In this document: piece after piece, positions 20,561 through 32,879 of the stretch
Numbering within the stretch: position 1 is the first letter of the stretch
How the letters are laid out: the number at the start of each line of letters is the position of its first letter
Origin: Tamarix chinensis
Taxonomy: Eukaryota; Streptophyta; Magnoliopsida; Caryophyllales; Tamaricaceae
Direction of reading: 5' to 3'
NCBI GenBank assembly: GCA_030549775.1
Contig: CM060172.1
Span: 52,999,942-53,063,941, forward strand
DNA length: 64,000 nucleotides
Translations under genes and position numbers: made by a program
Notes under the pieces: generated by a model
The model's input: the letters and a program-made list of their open reading frames with translations, nothing else
What the model was told of the DNA's origin: nothing
Databases searched by the model: none

Positions 20561-22224
20561 TGTAACACCCCCAAAAATCTCTTTCTAAAAATTTCATTTT
20601 AAGCATAAGCATATTATCAAAGAGTTGGGTGTTACTATCATAATTAACATAAGTCTAGCTTACCATACCATCCTTACATCAATCACAAGGAACAACAAGA
20701 GGAAATTAAAACATGATAAATAAAATATGAGAGAAATTTCATAAATATTAGATAAAAGTTTGGAGGTTTTCTAAGTACAATAATCTAAAATACAAAAAGG
20801 GATACCATGGATCTAAGAGTCTAAAAAGGTATCCTATAAGAACAAATATTTGAATAATATGAATCTACACCCATAACCCTAATCCCAAAATCACACCTCC
20901 ACATATAAATCATTAAAGGTTGCAAACTTGCTAACTAGGTCAACCTTGACCTGCATAAATATATTTGGGTTTTCTAATTATAGGAATGAGGACTACCCAT
21001 AAAAATGATGCTTAGTATGCTATGTATTGAATAAGGTAATAGTACAGTCAAAGTAGGATTATACATAATACATGAATGCACTCTAGTAAGTAATCATACA
21101 TGGGATAATATAAACACTCCAACTAGATACTATATTCAAGTCTCACTATATAAATATATCATATCATAATCTTTTATTTATAATGAGTTTAAGGACCCCA
21201 CTATTTTTAAACAAGTGGAACGATCTGAAATATCTCGTAGGGATAAAACACTTGATTCACTATTATTATCAAGTGAATGGACTCAACACCTCTCAGAGAA
21301 AAAATACTCATGAGACACTATTTTTAAACCGATGGTAAGCACCTCTCAAGGAGAGCACACTTGAGCCACTATTATCATTCAGTGTAACAGAATCAACACC
21401 TCGGTCTTAGCTCATGTAGTCCTTCACTTTAAATGATTGGTATATTTTAAATTAATACATTGTCTCATATTTGTACTTTCATTTACATTGAGTATGGGGC
21501 CCTACTATTCTTACTCTACTGGAATGGACTGATGCACTTTTCAAAGATAAAACACCTAAGCCACTTTTATTGTCTCATGGTGTAACACCCCAAAATTCAC
21601 TAATTTATTTTTTAAAACGAAAGCAATTAAGATAAAAACACTTAAAACCTATGAATTCTGGGAATGTTACCGCCACATTTAGTACCAGACCGGTTCTCTC
21701 CAACTGTTCCAGTACCAAGTGCTAAGGCTAAAGAAAAGATTTACGTTAAATTCAAATTAACAATTCATAAAAGAATTCGAAAGATCATACAACAAAATCA
21801 GAGTACGCATAAAAGTTTATTAATTAACACTTGTAACTTCTAAATAGAAATACATTTAAACAAGATAAAACCCGATGGGTCAAATTCTGGATTGCCTACT
21901 CACTCAAGTCAGGCCTGCCACCCCAAAATAGTCTCTGATCTTAAACCTGCACAAGAGGTCTGCTCCCCACCATCAGTGGATCATCACAGGACCCATCAAC
22001 CAAGGTAGTATCAGTACGGGTCCAGTACTGAGTAAGGTGACTTGATCACTAAGGCCAACACATAAATACATAAATCATGCAGGACGTAAAAAAGCATATT
22101 CATAAATGCATATGATCAACCGGGTAAATGTACAAAGGCCCAATTGTAGTCCAGATTAATCATTTCATTAATCTCTTATCAGAGTTCAATTCACACCATG
22201 CCTTTTTCAATCCATGCGAGCATA

Positions 22225-22420
22225 GGAACACCCCACTATTATAACCGATGGGTCGGTCACAATAGAGCATCAAGCCCTAACCACTATTATTACCGGTGGA
22301 TCGGTCACAATAGAGCATCATGCCCTAACCACTATTATTACCCGTGGATCGGTCACATATAGGGTAGAAACCCTAACAACTATTCCTAACCGGTGGATCG
22401 GTTCGGTTCCTCTTCGCATG
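22225..22420. repeat. 48-bp tandem repeats in LTR1 (left composite arm)
   Basis: Units of the form CACTATTATTACCGGTGG then ATCGGTCACAATAGAGCATC then a CCCTAAC end; about four copies, the last diverged. Confidence 0.85.
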
Positions 22421-23569
22421 GTGTTCCACTGTAAGTAATTAGTGTCTTTTATTTGCCTTAGCAAAACTCTGGTTCATTTTTATTGAGATCAGGATCCCCC
22501 ACTATTGTGACCGGTGATGAAATGCCCCGAAAATTTTTAATTTTATAAATTATATTTAAATGAGGTTTTATTAGAAAAATTATTTAAATAAATTATTTTT
22601 AATAAAATAAAAGGATATTTAACTAGGGAAATTCAAGAAGAAATTTATAAGTATTTTTATTAGAAGAGAATTTGGGTAATTTAGCTAATTAAGCATTTTA
22701 TTTTGAAAATTAATTAAATAAATTATTTTATTTAAAATAAGAAGGAGAAAATAGTTTCAAATTAATATTAATTTTATAAATAATTTAATTAGAGAAAATT
22801 AGGATGTTTTGCTAATTAAAAAGGAATTTATGGAAAATCTTTTAAAAGTCCTAATTTAGCCTAAAAAGGGATTTAAATAATATTTTATTTAAATATTATC
22901 ATTTTTAAATATCCCAAATATTCTAATTAATTTAATTGAGCCAACCCACTATTTTTATTTATCCCTTTTTCCTTTCTTTCCTTTTCTTTTTCTTTTTCTT
23001 CTTCTTTTCTTTTCCTTCTTCTCCCCGAACTGGGCAAGCCCGGTGGCCCAGTCTTCCTCTTCTTCTCCTTCGGCCCAACCCAGCCGCGCGACGGGCGTCC
23101 TTCCTCCCCGCCTCTTCCGCGCTGCATTTTAATGTGTTCTTCCCTCGAAACGCGTCACTTCATTTAAATTAATTCATCCCCCGTGCCGACTGCCTGGTCT
23201 GCCTCCCTTTCCTTTTCGTTTCTTTCTTCCCTGGACCGTCCGGTCCAGCCTTTCCTTTCTTCTTCTTCATCGCACCAGCCCGACGCCACCGACTGCAACT
23301 TGCCGCCGCCATTGCCTGGTTTTTCGTCGGCGATCTCGCCGTTTTGACCGGCCGATCTCCTTCCTTTCTCTTTCCCTTGATTCGGCGACTGTATAAACCC
23401 TGTCAACTCTCCCTTTTATCACGCGATTTTCCTCTCTCTCTCCTGCGCACCACCCCTTCCCCCCCCCCCGAAATATAAACCCACCGGCCAACGTCGCCTC
23501 CGGCGAACGGAACCCTACCTTCCCTAGCTACTAGCCGGCCCACATAACCCTATCCTCCCTTCTCAAGCC

Positions 23570-23577
23570 TATAAATA
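23570..23577 (+). promoter_or_regulatory. TATA box of LTR1
   Basis: TATAAATA at 1,052 bases from the LTR start. The solo LTR1 copy has the same box 1,123 bases from its start, so the position is conserved and is the likely U3/R promoter. Confidence 0.65.
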
Positions 23578-24447
23578 TCCCCCATAATAACCTGTACGAG
23601 ACTTTTGTTTTCATAACCCAGAATCCCGACCTTGCCATCGCCTATCCTTTAGACGTTTCTTCCGCCGCCTCCGGCCAACTTCGCCGCCATTTCTGGCCAC
23701 CAGTGTCATCCTTGCACCGCCCTCTATCTAACCAAATCTATCTCTCCCTTCGATTATTCCTGCACAAGCCGCCCCAGCTGTGCGAAGTTCCCTTCCCGAT
23801 CAACCCTGTTTTCTACCCCGCCACCCTTTGCGCCGCCATTAGCCACCACCTCCTCCACTAAGGCCGCTTCTTTCACCTCCCAAATTGTGCTTCAGACCCT
23901 GCCCTACCTTCCCATACCTTTAGTTTCCTTTTTCTCCCTCTCCTCCTCTCTCTTCCTTCTTCTCCTCCATTCGGCCACCACTACCGCCGCCGTGCGCCGC
24001 CACCTTTGGCTGTGCCGCCACCTTCATTCTGTCCCTCTCCCTCTGGGCATTCTTAAACAGCCCAACTTCCAACTCCATTCTTCCTATTTTATTCCCAGCA
24101 TGCAACTTTCCCTTCTTTCCTCTCTTTTTCCGGCCACCGCCGCCACCGTCGTGCTCCGCCGCCGGTGCCGCCTATCCCCACCAACATTTGGTTGAACCCT
24201 AGACCCTCTCAGCTATTTTCCCTATTTTTATAACCCTTAAATTATTTTATTTCAATTATTTACATATAAATACTATTATTATTATTATTCTTAATATTTA
24301 TATTTTAATATGCATTATTATTAGTATTAATATTTTATTATTATTTATGTTGAGGGCTGAAGCCTAATATATTTTAATTCGATTTTATTATTATTCTTCT
24401 TATTATTTCTATAATTACTATTATTAATATTAAAATGTTATAAGTAT

Positions 24448-24448
24448 A

Positions 24449-24481
<33 letters not shown>

Positions 24482-24556
24482 TTCTATTTCTAATTTCCAT
24501 TATTGTTATTTATTATTATTAATATAAATATTTTAACATTAGTGTTGTTAATAATG

Positions 24557-24642
<86 letters not shown>

Positions 24643-24643
24643 T
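24448..24643. repeat. (ATT)n microsatellites
   Basis: Two runs, about 24448-24482 and 24558-24643, interrupted by AT-rich sequence. The solo LTR1 copy has only scattered ATT/AAT units here, so the run expanded in this copy. Confidence 0.9.
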
Positions 24644-25229
24644 CTGAATTGGGTTATTTATTTTACAAATAATCTTTTTAGTATTATTTTGGTAAAGGGT
24701 CCAAACCCCTTATTTCACTTTATTTTTGAGTAATGCCTTTTTATTATTATTTCTACTATTTTATTATTCTTATTAATATTAATATTGATATTATTTTGGT
24801 ATTTTTGTTATTATTATTTTATCAAAAAAAAACTATTCTTATATTAAATTAGTGTTTAATATTATTTTGATAGGAGAGAGTCTAATTTTAGCTTTTCTTT
24901 CAAAATAGGTAAAACCAGTCAAAACCCTAAGGAGGCGTAGGAGCGTGCTCCAAGACCAGTGACGTTTTAGGTAAGGAGTGCTAAGGCCTTTTATGTGCTT
25001 ATGTGTATTATGTGTTTCGCATGTTATGTATCTATTGTTTATTATTATTAAATATTTTATATGTGGTATGACTTGGAGTTGAAGAATGTTGTGCATGGTA
25101 TGTGTATTAACTATGTATGATGATATGTGTTGTGTATGTGAGGAAGTCGATGTGGTTTGTGTGAGAGGAAGGATGAAAAAGGAGGATGGGGAAAGAATTT
25201 GATTAAGGGAAGTGAGTTAACCTAATTTT

Positions 25230-25990
25230 ATGGTTTTATAAGGAATAATCTAATGTATGATTTTATGTGTGAAAGAGCAGAATTTATGGTTCGTTTGGGA
25301 GAATCTAATTTAGGATGTTATTTGGGAGAACGTAATTTATAATATTATATGGGAGAAATTAAGTTATGATTTCATTGGGAGAGTTAATTTATAATTTGTT
25401 TGGGAGAATTTATTTTATGATGTTATTTGGGAGAATGTAATTTATAATATTAGATGGGAGAATTTAAGTTATGATTTGATTGGGAGAGTTAATTTATAAT
25501 TTGTTTGGGAGAATCTAATTCATGATTTTATTTGGGAAAATGTAATTTATGATATTATATAGGAGAATCTAATTTATGATTTGCTTGGGGGAATTCAATT
25601 TATGGTTTTCCTTGGGAGATTCTAAATTATGATTTTATGTGGAAGAATCTTTATGGTTTGAATTTAGGATTTGGCATGGAAGAATCTTTATGGTTTGAAT
25701 TTAGTGTTGGTATGGACAAATCTTTGGGTCTTATATGGTTTGAATTTAAGGTTTTGTATGATGGAATCTAGGGTTTACCTGGTGGTATTAATGGATGTAT
25801 GTTGGTATTAGGGTTTGTATGATGATATTAAGGTTTGTATGGTGGTAATTATAGTTGTATGGTGGTATTAGGATTTACATGGTGACATTGATGGTTATAT
25901 GGTGGTATTAGGGTTGGCATGGTTGAATTTAGGGTTTCACGTGGAATTTTAGGGTTTGCATGAAGAAGTTTGAAGGTTTGCATGGGGAGG
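25230..25990 (+). repeat. two short tandem-repeat zones of LTR1
   Basis: 25230-25660 repeats TTTGGGAGAATCTAATTTAT-like units of about 28-30 bases. 25740-25990 repeats GGTTTGTATGGTGGTATTA-like units of about 20 bases. The inverted solo LTR1 shows the same two zones at about 42860-43260 and 42560-42840. Confidence 0.8.
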
Positions 25991-26559
25991 TTAATGTCTG
26001 CATGAGTATGAAATTTATGTGTGGAAAATGGATTTGGGATGTAACGAACGTAATGTAAGTGTTGTTTGGGCGTTTAAACACTTTGGGTGAAAGATAGTAC
26101 GTAGAGCATTATCCGGGTACGTAGGAGACTGAGCTAGGGTTTGGAGTGGTTAATTATGGTTTGTGGTGGTTGATTAGGGTTTGGTGTGGCTCCTTAGGGT
26201 TTTTGTTGTATCATGTGTTTTTGATGATTAAGGTGTAATTATGGGAATGGAATCGATAATTTGTGATGTGTGGAGCGTTAAAATAATTTGGGTGATGTGA
26301 GGTGGAGTAAGAGGAGATGTTAAGGCCTAAATTAGGGTTTCGGGATAAAACCCTATAGTGAGATGTGAAGTAGAATTGGAGGATAAGTGTAAAGGGAGCG
26401 ATTCATGCATGTCTAGGGTTTGGTGGTAGCACATGTGTGCTTGGTGAATAAAGTATGATGATGAATATGGAATTTATGATTTATGATTCGTGCATGTCCA
26501 TGGTGAAATCCTTTGAATAAAATATTTAAGACACTAATTACTTAAAGTGGAAGATATTG

Positions 26560-26915
26560 AGATGGGACCAGCCGATCCACCGGTCAGGAATAGTGGTTAG
26601 GGTTTAACCCTATGTGTGACCGATCCACCGGTAATAATGGTGGTGAGGACTTTTTCCCGCAAGTGTCCGGCCCACCGGAAATAATAGTGGGGTGACTCGA
26701 GCTCAATAAAAATAAATCATAGTTGCCAAAACATTTAAAAGGTACTAATTACTTACAGTGGAACACCATGTGAGCAGGAACCAGCCGATCCACCGGTAAG
26801 GAATAGTGGTGTGGACTTTGTCCCGCAAGTGACCGATCCACCGGCGAATAATAGTGGTGTGGACTTTGTCCCGCAAGTGACCGGCCCACCGGCAATAATA
26901 GTGGGGTGTTCCTGT
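26560..26915. repeat. GATCCACCGG tandem repeats of LTR1 (right arm)
   Basis: Inverted counterpart of 22225-22420: CCGATCCACCGGTAATAATGG with AGGACTTTTTCCCGCAAGTG spacers; about six units. Confidence 0.85.
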
Positions 26916-28460
26916 ACTTACATGGATTGATAAAAGGCATGGTGTGAAACGAATTCTGATAAAAGATTAATTAAGTAATTAATCCGGATTATTGGGCCTT
27001 TGTACTTTTACTTGGTTGATCATATGCAATTATGATTGTGTTCTTCTATTTTTATGCATGGCTTATGTGTTTACGTGTTGGCCTTAGTGATCAAGTCACC
27101 TTACTCAGTACTGGACCCGTACTGATACTACCTTGGTTGATGGGTCCTGTGATGATCCACTGATGGTGGGGAGCAGACCTCTTGTGCAGGTTTAAGATTA
27201 GAGACTATTTTGGGGTGGCAGGCCTGACTTGAGTGAGTAGGCAATCCGGAATTTGACCCATCGGATTTTATCTTGTTTAAATGTATTTCTATTTAGAAGT
27301 TACAAGTGTTAATTAATAAACGTTTATGCGTACTCTGATTTTGTTGTATGATCTTTCGAATTCTTTTATGAATTGTTAATTTGAATTTAACGTAAATCTT
27401 TTCTTTAGCCTTAGCACTTGGTACTGGAACGGTTGGAGAGAATCGGTCTGGTACTAAGTGTGGCGGTAACATTCCCAGAATTCATAGGTTTTAAGTGTTT
27501 CTATCTTAATTACTTCCATTTTAAAAAAAAAAATTAGTGAATTTTGGGGTGTTACACATGGACCATACCCATATAAATATCTCAGCCTGACTTATATGAT
27601 ATTTCACTTTAAATAATTAGTATCTTATTGCATTTGATTATTCATTCATTATTATCATGATAAACTCATGTAGATATACAAAACACAAAATTTAATAACG
27701 TAATTATGACCACGTAATTATCCTCAAATGACCATCATACACTTGGTAGTTAAAAATGCTCATATTCTCCCAAGGCATAATAAATCCCAATATTAACACA
27801 TATAAATCTCCAATATTCATTCAAAACATATATACTTAATTATTTACATAGATACCATATCCAACATTATTCCCCAAATACATACGTTTAAATATCATTA
27901 CTATTAAGATATCATATCATAGAATTTTCATAAATACATTATTCATATAATATATAGAATATAAAATCACATAAACATACACATAAAGTCATAGCTACAA
28001 CACGTATCCTTACCAACAAAGATGCAAGACTCTATGCACGTAAATCCTAAACCCCATCCTCTAAAATCATCAAAAAATCACCTACAAAAAAAAGATAAGA
28101 TACGATTAGGTCCAAAGGTTACAATTGAGGGAAATATTAAGGTAAAGGAGGGTAAAAATGGAAATAAATGGAGTCAATGGGAAGCTTGAGTTGTGTGGAA
28201 GTGTGGTGGAAGATATGGTAGTACTATGGTTAAATTGTGGTGGTGTGTGGGTGAGGTTTGTGTGTGAAAAAGGGGGTGAAAGGTGGCGTGTGGTAGGTGG
28301 TACTCACCCAGACCATGAGCTGAGAACTTGCACTAGCAAGCGATGAAAAGAGGAATAGTCATGCTCATGCATGCATGCATAGGTAACAATGAATATGGAC
28401 TCATAGGTGAGGGAAGGTAGTGCGCGAGCCATGTGAGAATGAACTGGCGAACTATGGTGG

Positions 28461-28468
28461 CATTTATA
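28461..28468 (-). promoter_or_regulatory. TATA box candidate in E2 3' LTR
   Basis: Minus-strand TATAAATGCC about 810 bases from the LTR start. The other E2 LTR has a deletion over this place. Confidence 0.45.
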
Positions 28469-29439
28469 GGCATATGTAAAGGAAATATAGAGGTGCACGA
28501 CCATGTAATAGACTATGCACGAGGCATGTGCCTCACAAAAATATGATAGATGCAAGGAAAGATAAGGGGAAAATGATGGCGATGGATGGCGACGATCGGC
28601 AACAATGAGGGGGAATGATATAGTGGTCTTAGTGGTTGATCCACTAAGCTTTGGCTAATTCTTGGTGGTTGTGGTGGTGCGTAGTGGTGATGGTGGTGGT
28701 GTGCGAAAAAGAGAGGTAGCTCGAGGAGGTTATGCTTGAAAGAAAAATGATAGAATAAGGTAAAACAAAAGAGGAAGGTAGAAAGATGGAGGCTATAAAT
28801 ATATATATGTATGTGTGTTGTATTTGTGTCGCATGTGAAATGGATGATGTAGGGGGTGATGATGGCAGTAGTGGGAACACATGGGAGTAGCATGGTAAGG
28901 GAATTTTTTTAACAAATGTGGCGGAAATTGATGGCTGAGAGTGATGGTAGTTTCTTGCAGACGGTAAGGATATTCTTACACAAGAAAACGATGGTAAGAG
29001 AAATGAAAAGGAAAAAGAAAAGAAAAGGGAAAAAGGCTTAAGGTTAGGATTTAGATTAAATTTTAATTATCTAAAATAGGTAGGATTAATGATATAAATC
29101 TACCAAAATTAAGCTTGAGTTAAGAAATATAAATTATCTAGGTGAAAGAATTAGATTAGGTAAAGCTTTTAGGATTATTGAATTTTAATAATGCTAAAAT
29201 AAAATTTTCTTAGCATTAGAATTAGGTTAAGGTATTAATTATATAATAATAGTTTTAGAAAAACTTTTAGGTATTACATCACTGCCTTTAAAGAGACTTC
29301 ATCTTTGAATTCAACAAGAAATGGTTAGGGAAGAAGAGAAATGAAGATGTAAGAAAAACAATCTCGGCGGTCAATTCTAAGATTTGAAATATGCAACCAA
29401 TTACTAACCCCTTAAAAGAGAAAGAAACCCAAAACCTAG

Positions 29440-32400
29440 CACACCTAAACTATAAAGCTCGAGATGTGATTCATGCATGCCCTTCTCAGTCTCCCAAGCT
29501 GCTTCTTCTTCTCCATGGAGTCTCTAAAGAATCTTCATGAGCGGTACTAGGCTTGTATAGACCCATAACTTGGTGTCGAGAATTCATAAAGGTCTCTCCT
29601 CGTAGTACAAAGAGTAGTCGAGCTCAACCTCATCTAGTTTTTCATATAGGACACATTTGCAATGTACTTACTCAAATGAGAAATGTGGAAGAAATTATGA
29701 ACTTGAGCTAACTGTTGTGGAAGTGCTAGGCTATACACAACCTCGCTAACCCTATCAAGAATCTCATATGAATCAATGTATCTTGGGCTCATCTTACCCT
29801 TCCAACTAAATCTCTACACCCTTTTAGTAGGTGAAACCTTCAAATGAACTCTATCCCCTAGTTCAAATCCATTAGTATATGGTCTCGTATCTTCTTAGCT
29901 ATTCTAATGACTCTAAGCCTTTTTCATCCTATCCTAAAACAACCAAACCTAATGATTCATCTCCTCAATCATCTTTGGTCTAAGTATAATAGTCTAGCCG
30001 ATTTCGCTCCAACACAAGGGTGTCTAACATTTACATCCATACAATGGCTTAAAGGGTTCCATCTTTATGCTATCATGATAATTGTTGTTGTATGAGAATT
30101 TAGCTTAATGTAAATGATCTTTCCAACTACCTCGAACGTCCAACATGCAAGATTGTAGCATATCCTATAAATTATGAGTCCCCTTTTCAGTTTATCCACC
30201 TATAGCTGGATAGAAGGTGGTTCTCATCCGTAATATTGTGCACATAGCCCACTGCAACTTCCCCTAGAGGTGTAAAAGGAATCTTGAATCCCGATCGGAG
30301 ACTATGTCAGTAGGTGTATGATTCCTACTCACCATAAACCTCATATATGCATTAGCCAACTGATCTATACTCTAAATCGACTTCATTAGAGTAAAAGCAT
30401 TTGGCTTAATTAACCTTTAAACAATAACCCAATTCATGTCACACCCACTGTGAGTCCTTGGTATCCCACTCATAAAATCCATTGAAATGGAGTCCCATTC
30501 CCACCTTAAATCATCTAAAGTCTAAACCATCCCTAAAATTCTTAAATGCTTGATCTTGACCTTCTGGCAGGTCGGATATCTTAACATAAACTCCGCTACC
30601 TCTCACCTCATGCAAGGCCACCAATAGATCCTCTTGAGGTCTTTGTACAACTTATCCCCTCTTAGGTGGGCAGAATGTAGAGCATAGTGACTTTCCTCTA
30701 AAATACAATGCTTCATATCAGGGAAACTTAAAGGTACATACCAATGACCTCTGTAGTGATTATACCACCCTCATGGAGCTGAAAACCCTCTACTCATCCA
30801 ACTTATTTCTTTTGCTAAATCCTCTCAAGCTTAACATCCCCTACCTATCCCACTTATATCTCATCAAAAACTGTTAGCATAATTTTCAATGCACACATCT
30901 GAACCTTTAAGTTATCATGCTGGATCATCTCTATCCTCATCTCACTAAGCTACTCAAGCAGCTGACTAGACACCACAATAGAACTCAAAGAGTGCGATGT
31001 CTTCTTACTCAAGGATTCAACAATAATATTGGTCTTACCCTGGTTGTAGGTTAACTCTATGTCATAGTCCTTCACTAACTCTGGCCCATCTCCTCTACCT
31101 CATATTCAACTATTTCTAAGTGAATATATACTTGAGGCTCTTATGGTCATTGTAGAATCTGCACTGATTCCCATACATATAATGCCTCCAAATCTTTAGT
31201 GTAAAAATGACAACTGCCAACTCTAAATCATGCCTTAGGTAGTTCTACTCATGCTCCTTTAATTGACGAGAAGAGTAAATTATTACATTACCATGCTGCA
31301 TCAAAACACAAACTAGTTCGTGCTTTAACACATTATTGTAGACGTCAAATCTATTTGTACCTAAAGGTAGAGTGAAAACTAATGCCATAGTCAACCACTA
31401 CTTTAGCTCTTTAAATGCCCCCTCACATGCATCATCTGATTAAAAGGTGATTGCTTCTTCATAAGGTTTTTCAAGGGACGTGCTACCTTCAAGAAGTGCT
31501 GCATGAAAATCCTGTAGTACCCAACCATGCTTAGAAACTATGAACATTAGGAACAATAGTGGGTGCTTTCCACTCAATGAATGCCAAAATATTTGTCAAA
31601 TCCATGACGAATCCTCCTACTGAAACCGGATAACCTAAAAATGTTACCTCCTAAATTTATAACTTACACTTAGGGAGTTTCACATACATCCTATGATCTC
31701 AAAGGAGTGACAAAGTTAAATGAAGATGTTGTTCATGATCCTCTCTACTCCTAGAGTATATCAAAATGTCATCAATAAAGACCACCACAAATTGATCAAG
31801 GAATGGTTGAAAAATCCTTGTCATCAAATCCCTAAATATGGAAGGTGTATTAGCTAGCCCAAAAGGCATCAATGTGAACTTATAATTCCCATACAGTGTC
31901 CTAAAGTTCGTCTTCATAATGTTTACCTCGCGATGTGTAGTTGATGGTAACCTAACCTCAATTCGATCTTTAAGAAGAACAAATCACCCCAAAGCTGGGC
32001 AAATAAGTCATTGATCCATGAAAGCAGACAACAGTCCTTCACCATCAACTTTCTTAGAGCTATATAGTTGATACACAAATGAAGGCTTTATCTTTCGTAT
32101 TCACAAATAGAACTTGTGGTCCTCACGAAGTCACACTTGGCCTAACGTACCGTGCCCTACTAAGTCCTCTAGCTGAGACTTCAACTCCTGTAACTCTAGT
32201 GGTTCATCCAATAAGGTTCCTTCAAAACTAGATAAGCCTCTAGTACCAACTCAATGGTGTAATCCATCTCATAGACAAGTGGAATACTTAGTATCTCCTC
32301 TAAAAACACTCTAGGAAACTCTTAGGCTACCGAGATATCCTCTAATGCTAATACATCCTTGTTCAACTCCTAAAATCTACATAGAAACATAAAGTAACCA

Positions 32401-32830
32401 CTCTACAACAATGAATATACTGCATGAGAAGATACGACCTTCTTTATAGTCATAGGCTTGTATCTCCTATAAGAGACCCTAATGCGTTGAGGTCCCCTAA
32501 ACACAACTCGCTCCTACACACAGTCTATCACAACCAAATATCTCCCAGCATATCTATTATTAGCATAACATTAATGTCTTGTAGGTCCAAGTCAACCAAA
32601 TCCATTCAAATTTTTACCCCACCTAACTTTAAGGCCATGTCCAAATAGAGTCTAGTGCAATCTAATATATCCCTAAAAGGAAACATCACAAAAATAGATA
32701 TATAAGAAGATGTACACAAGGTAGATCTAGTAACAAAAGTAGTAACACAAAAGACAGAGATGCCCTTGAATCAAATAACACATATGCTGGTAGCAAATGG
32801 ATGAAAACGTACCAGTGACCACATCCAACT
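29440..32830 (-). pseudogene. gypsy pol of E2: protease, RT, RNase H, integrase, chromodomain
   Basis: On the minus strand: protease with VLFDSRASLSFV (about 32770; the normal DSGA is now DSRA); RT with [14 protein letters not shown] and [14 protein letters not shown] (31917-31699), so the FIDD active site is intact; RNase H pieces ending about 31080; and a decayed integrase. The end of integrase (about 29860-29700) reads HLKVSPTKRV, WKGKMSPRYIDSYEILDRVS and LALPQQLAQVHNFFHISHL. At about 29590-29440 is a chromodomain-like remnant, ILDTKL then VPLMKIL then HGEEEAAWETEKGM. Such chromodomains are thought to steer integration to heterochromatin. Stops and frameshifts occur throughout. Confidence 0.85.
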
Positions 32831-32879
32831 ATTGATCAACCTTTGCCTAACTGATGACATTCAAGCACCTGCTTGACTG

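Larger units (their letters stand above)
21581..27556. mobile_element. inverted LTR1 composite with CATGG target duplication
   Basis: It starts TGTAACACCCCAAAATTCAC and ends with the complement, so both ends are the U5 end of the same LTR family. 21581-22517 is the last 0.94 kb of an LTR1 in minus orientation. At 22518 a complete LTR1 in plus orientation begins (TGAAATGCCCCG) and runs to 27556. CATGG occurs on both sides (21576-21580 and 27557-27561). The arms of about 0.9 kb face each other across about 4.1 kb. There are no gag or pol sequences inside. Confidence 0.88.
22518..27556 (+). repeat. complete LTR1, 5.04 kb
   Basis: From TGAAATGCCCCG to GGGGTGTTACA; the same ends as the inverted solo copy 41086-45875. 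An AT-rich U3 start is followed by a GC-rich pyrimidine-biased block (22950-24200) and then repeat-rich DNA. Short open frames in the GC-rich block are not shared with the other copy and look accidental. Confidence 0.85.
20561..29278 (-). repeat. 3' LTR of E2 (family LTR2), interrupted by an LTR1 composite
   Basis: Limits: plus-strand TGTAACACCCCCAAAAATC at 20561 and AGGTATTACA at 29278. It matches 47066-48802 over its length except for about 0.9 kb missing from that copy. Without the insertion at 21581-27556 it is about 2.74 kb. It contains CCACTATTATTATCA-type repeats and the shared AGTATGCTATGTATTGA motif near 21020. Confidence 0.9.

Noticed and set aside
22225..22420. Tandem 48-bp units as a CRISPR-like array
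   Set aside because: Plant genome context, contiguous repeats without unique spacers, and location in LTRs. There is no CRISPR here.
23887..24195. Leu-rich open frame in the GC-rich part of LTR1
   Set aside because: The frame is not kept in the second LTR1 copy (44280-44530), which has other stops. It looks like leader sequence with an accidental open frame.
28304..28893. Overlapping minus-strand frames in the E2 LTR
   Set aside because: They contain only low-complexity His/Ser/Ile text and lie in an LTR; the homologous 5' LTR lacks the region.
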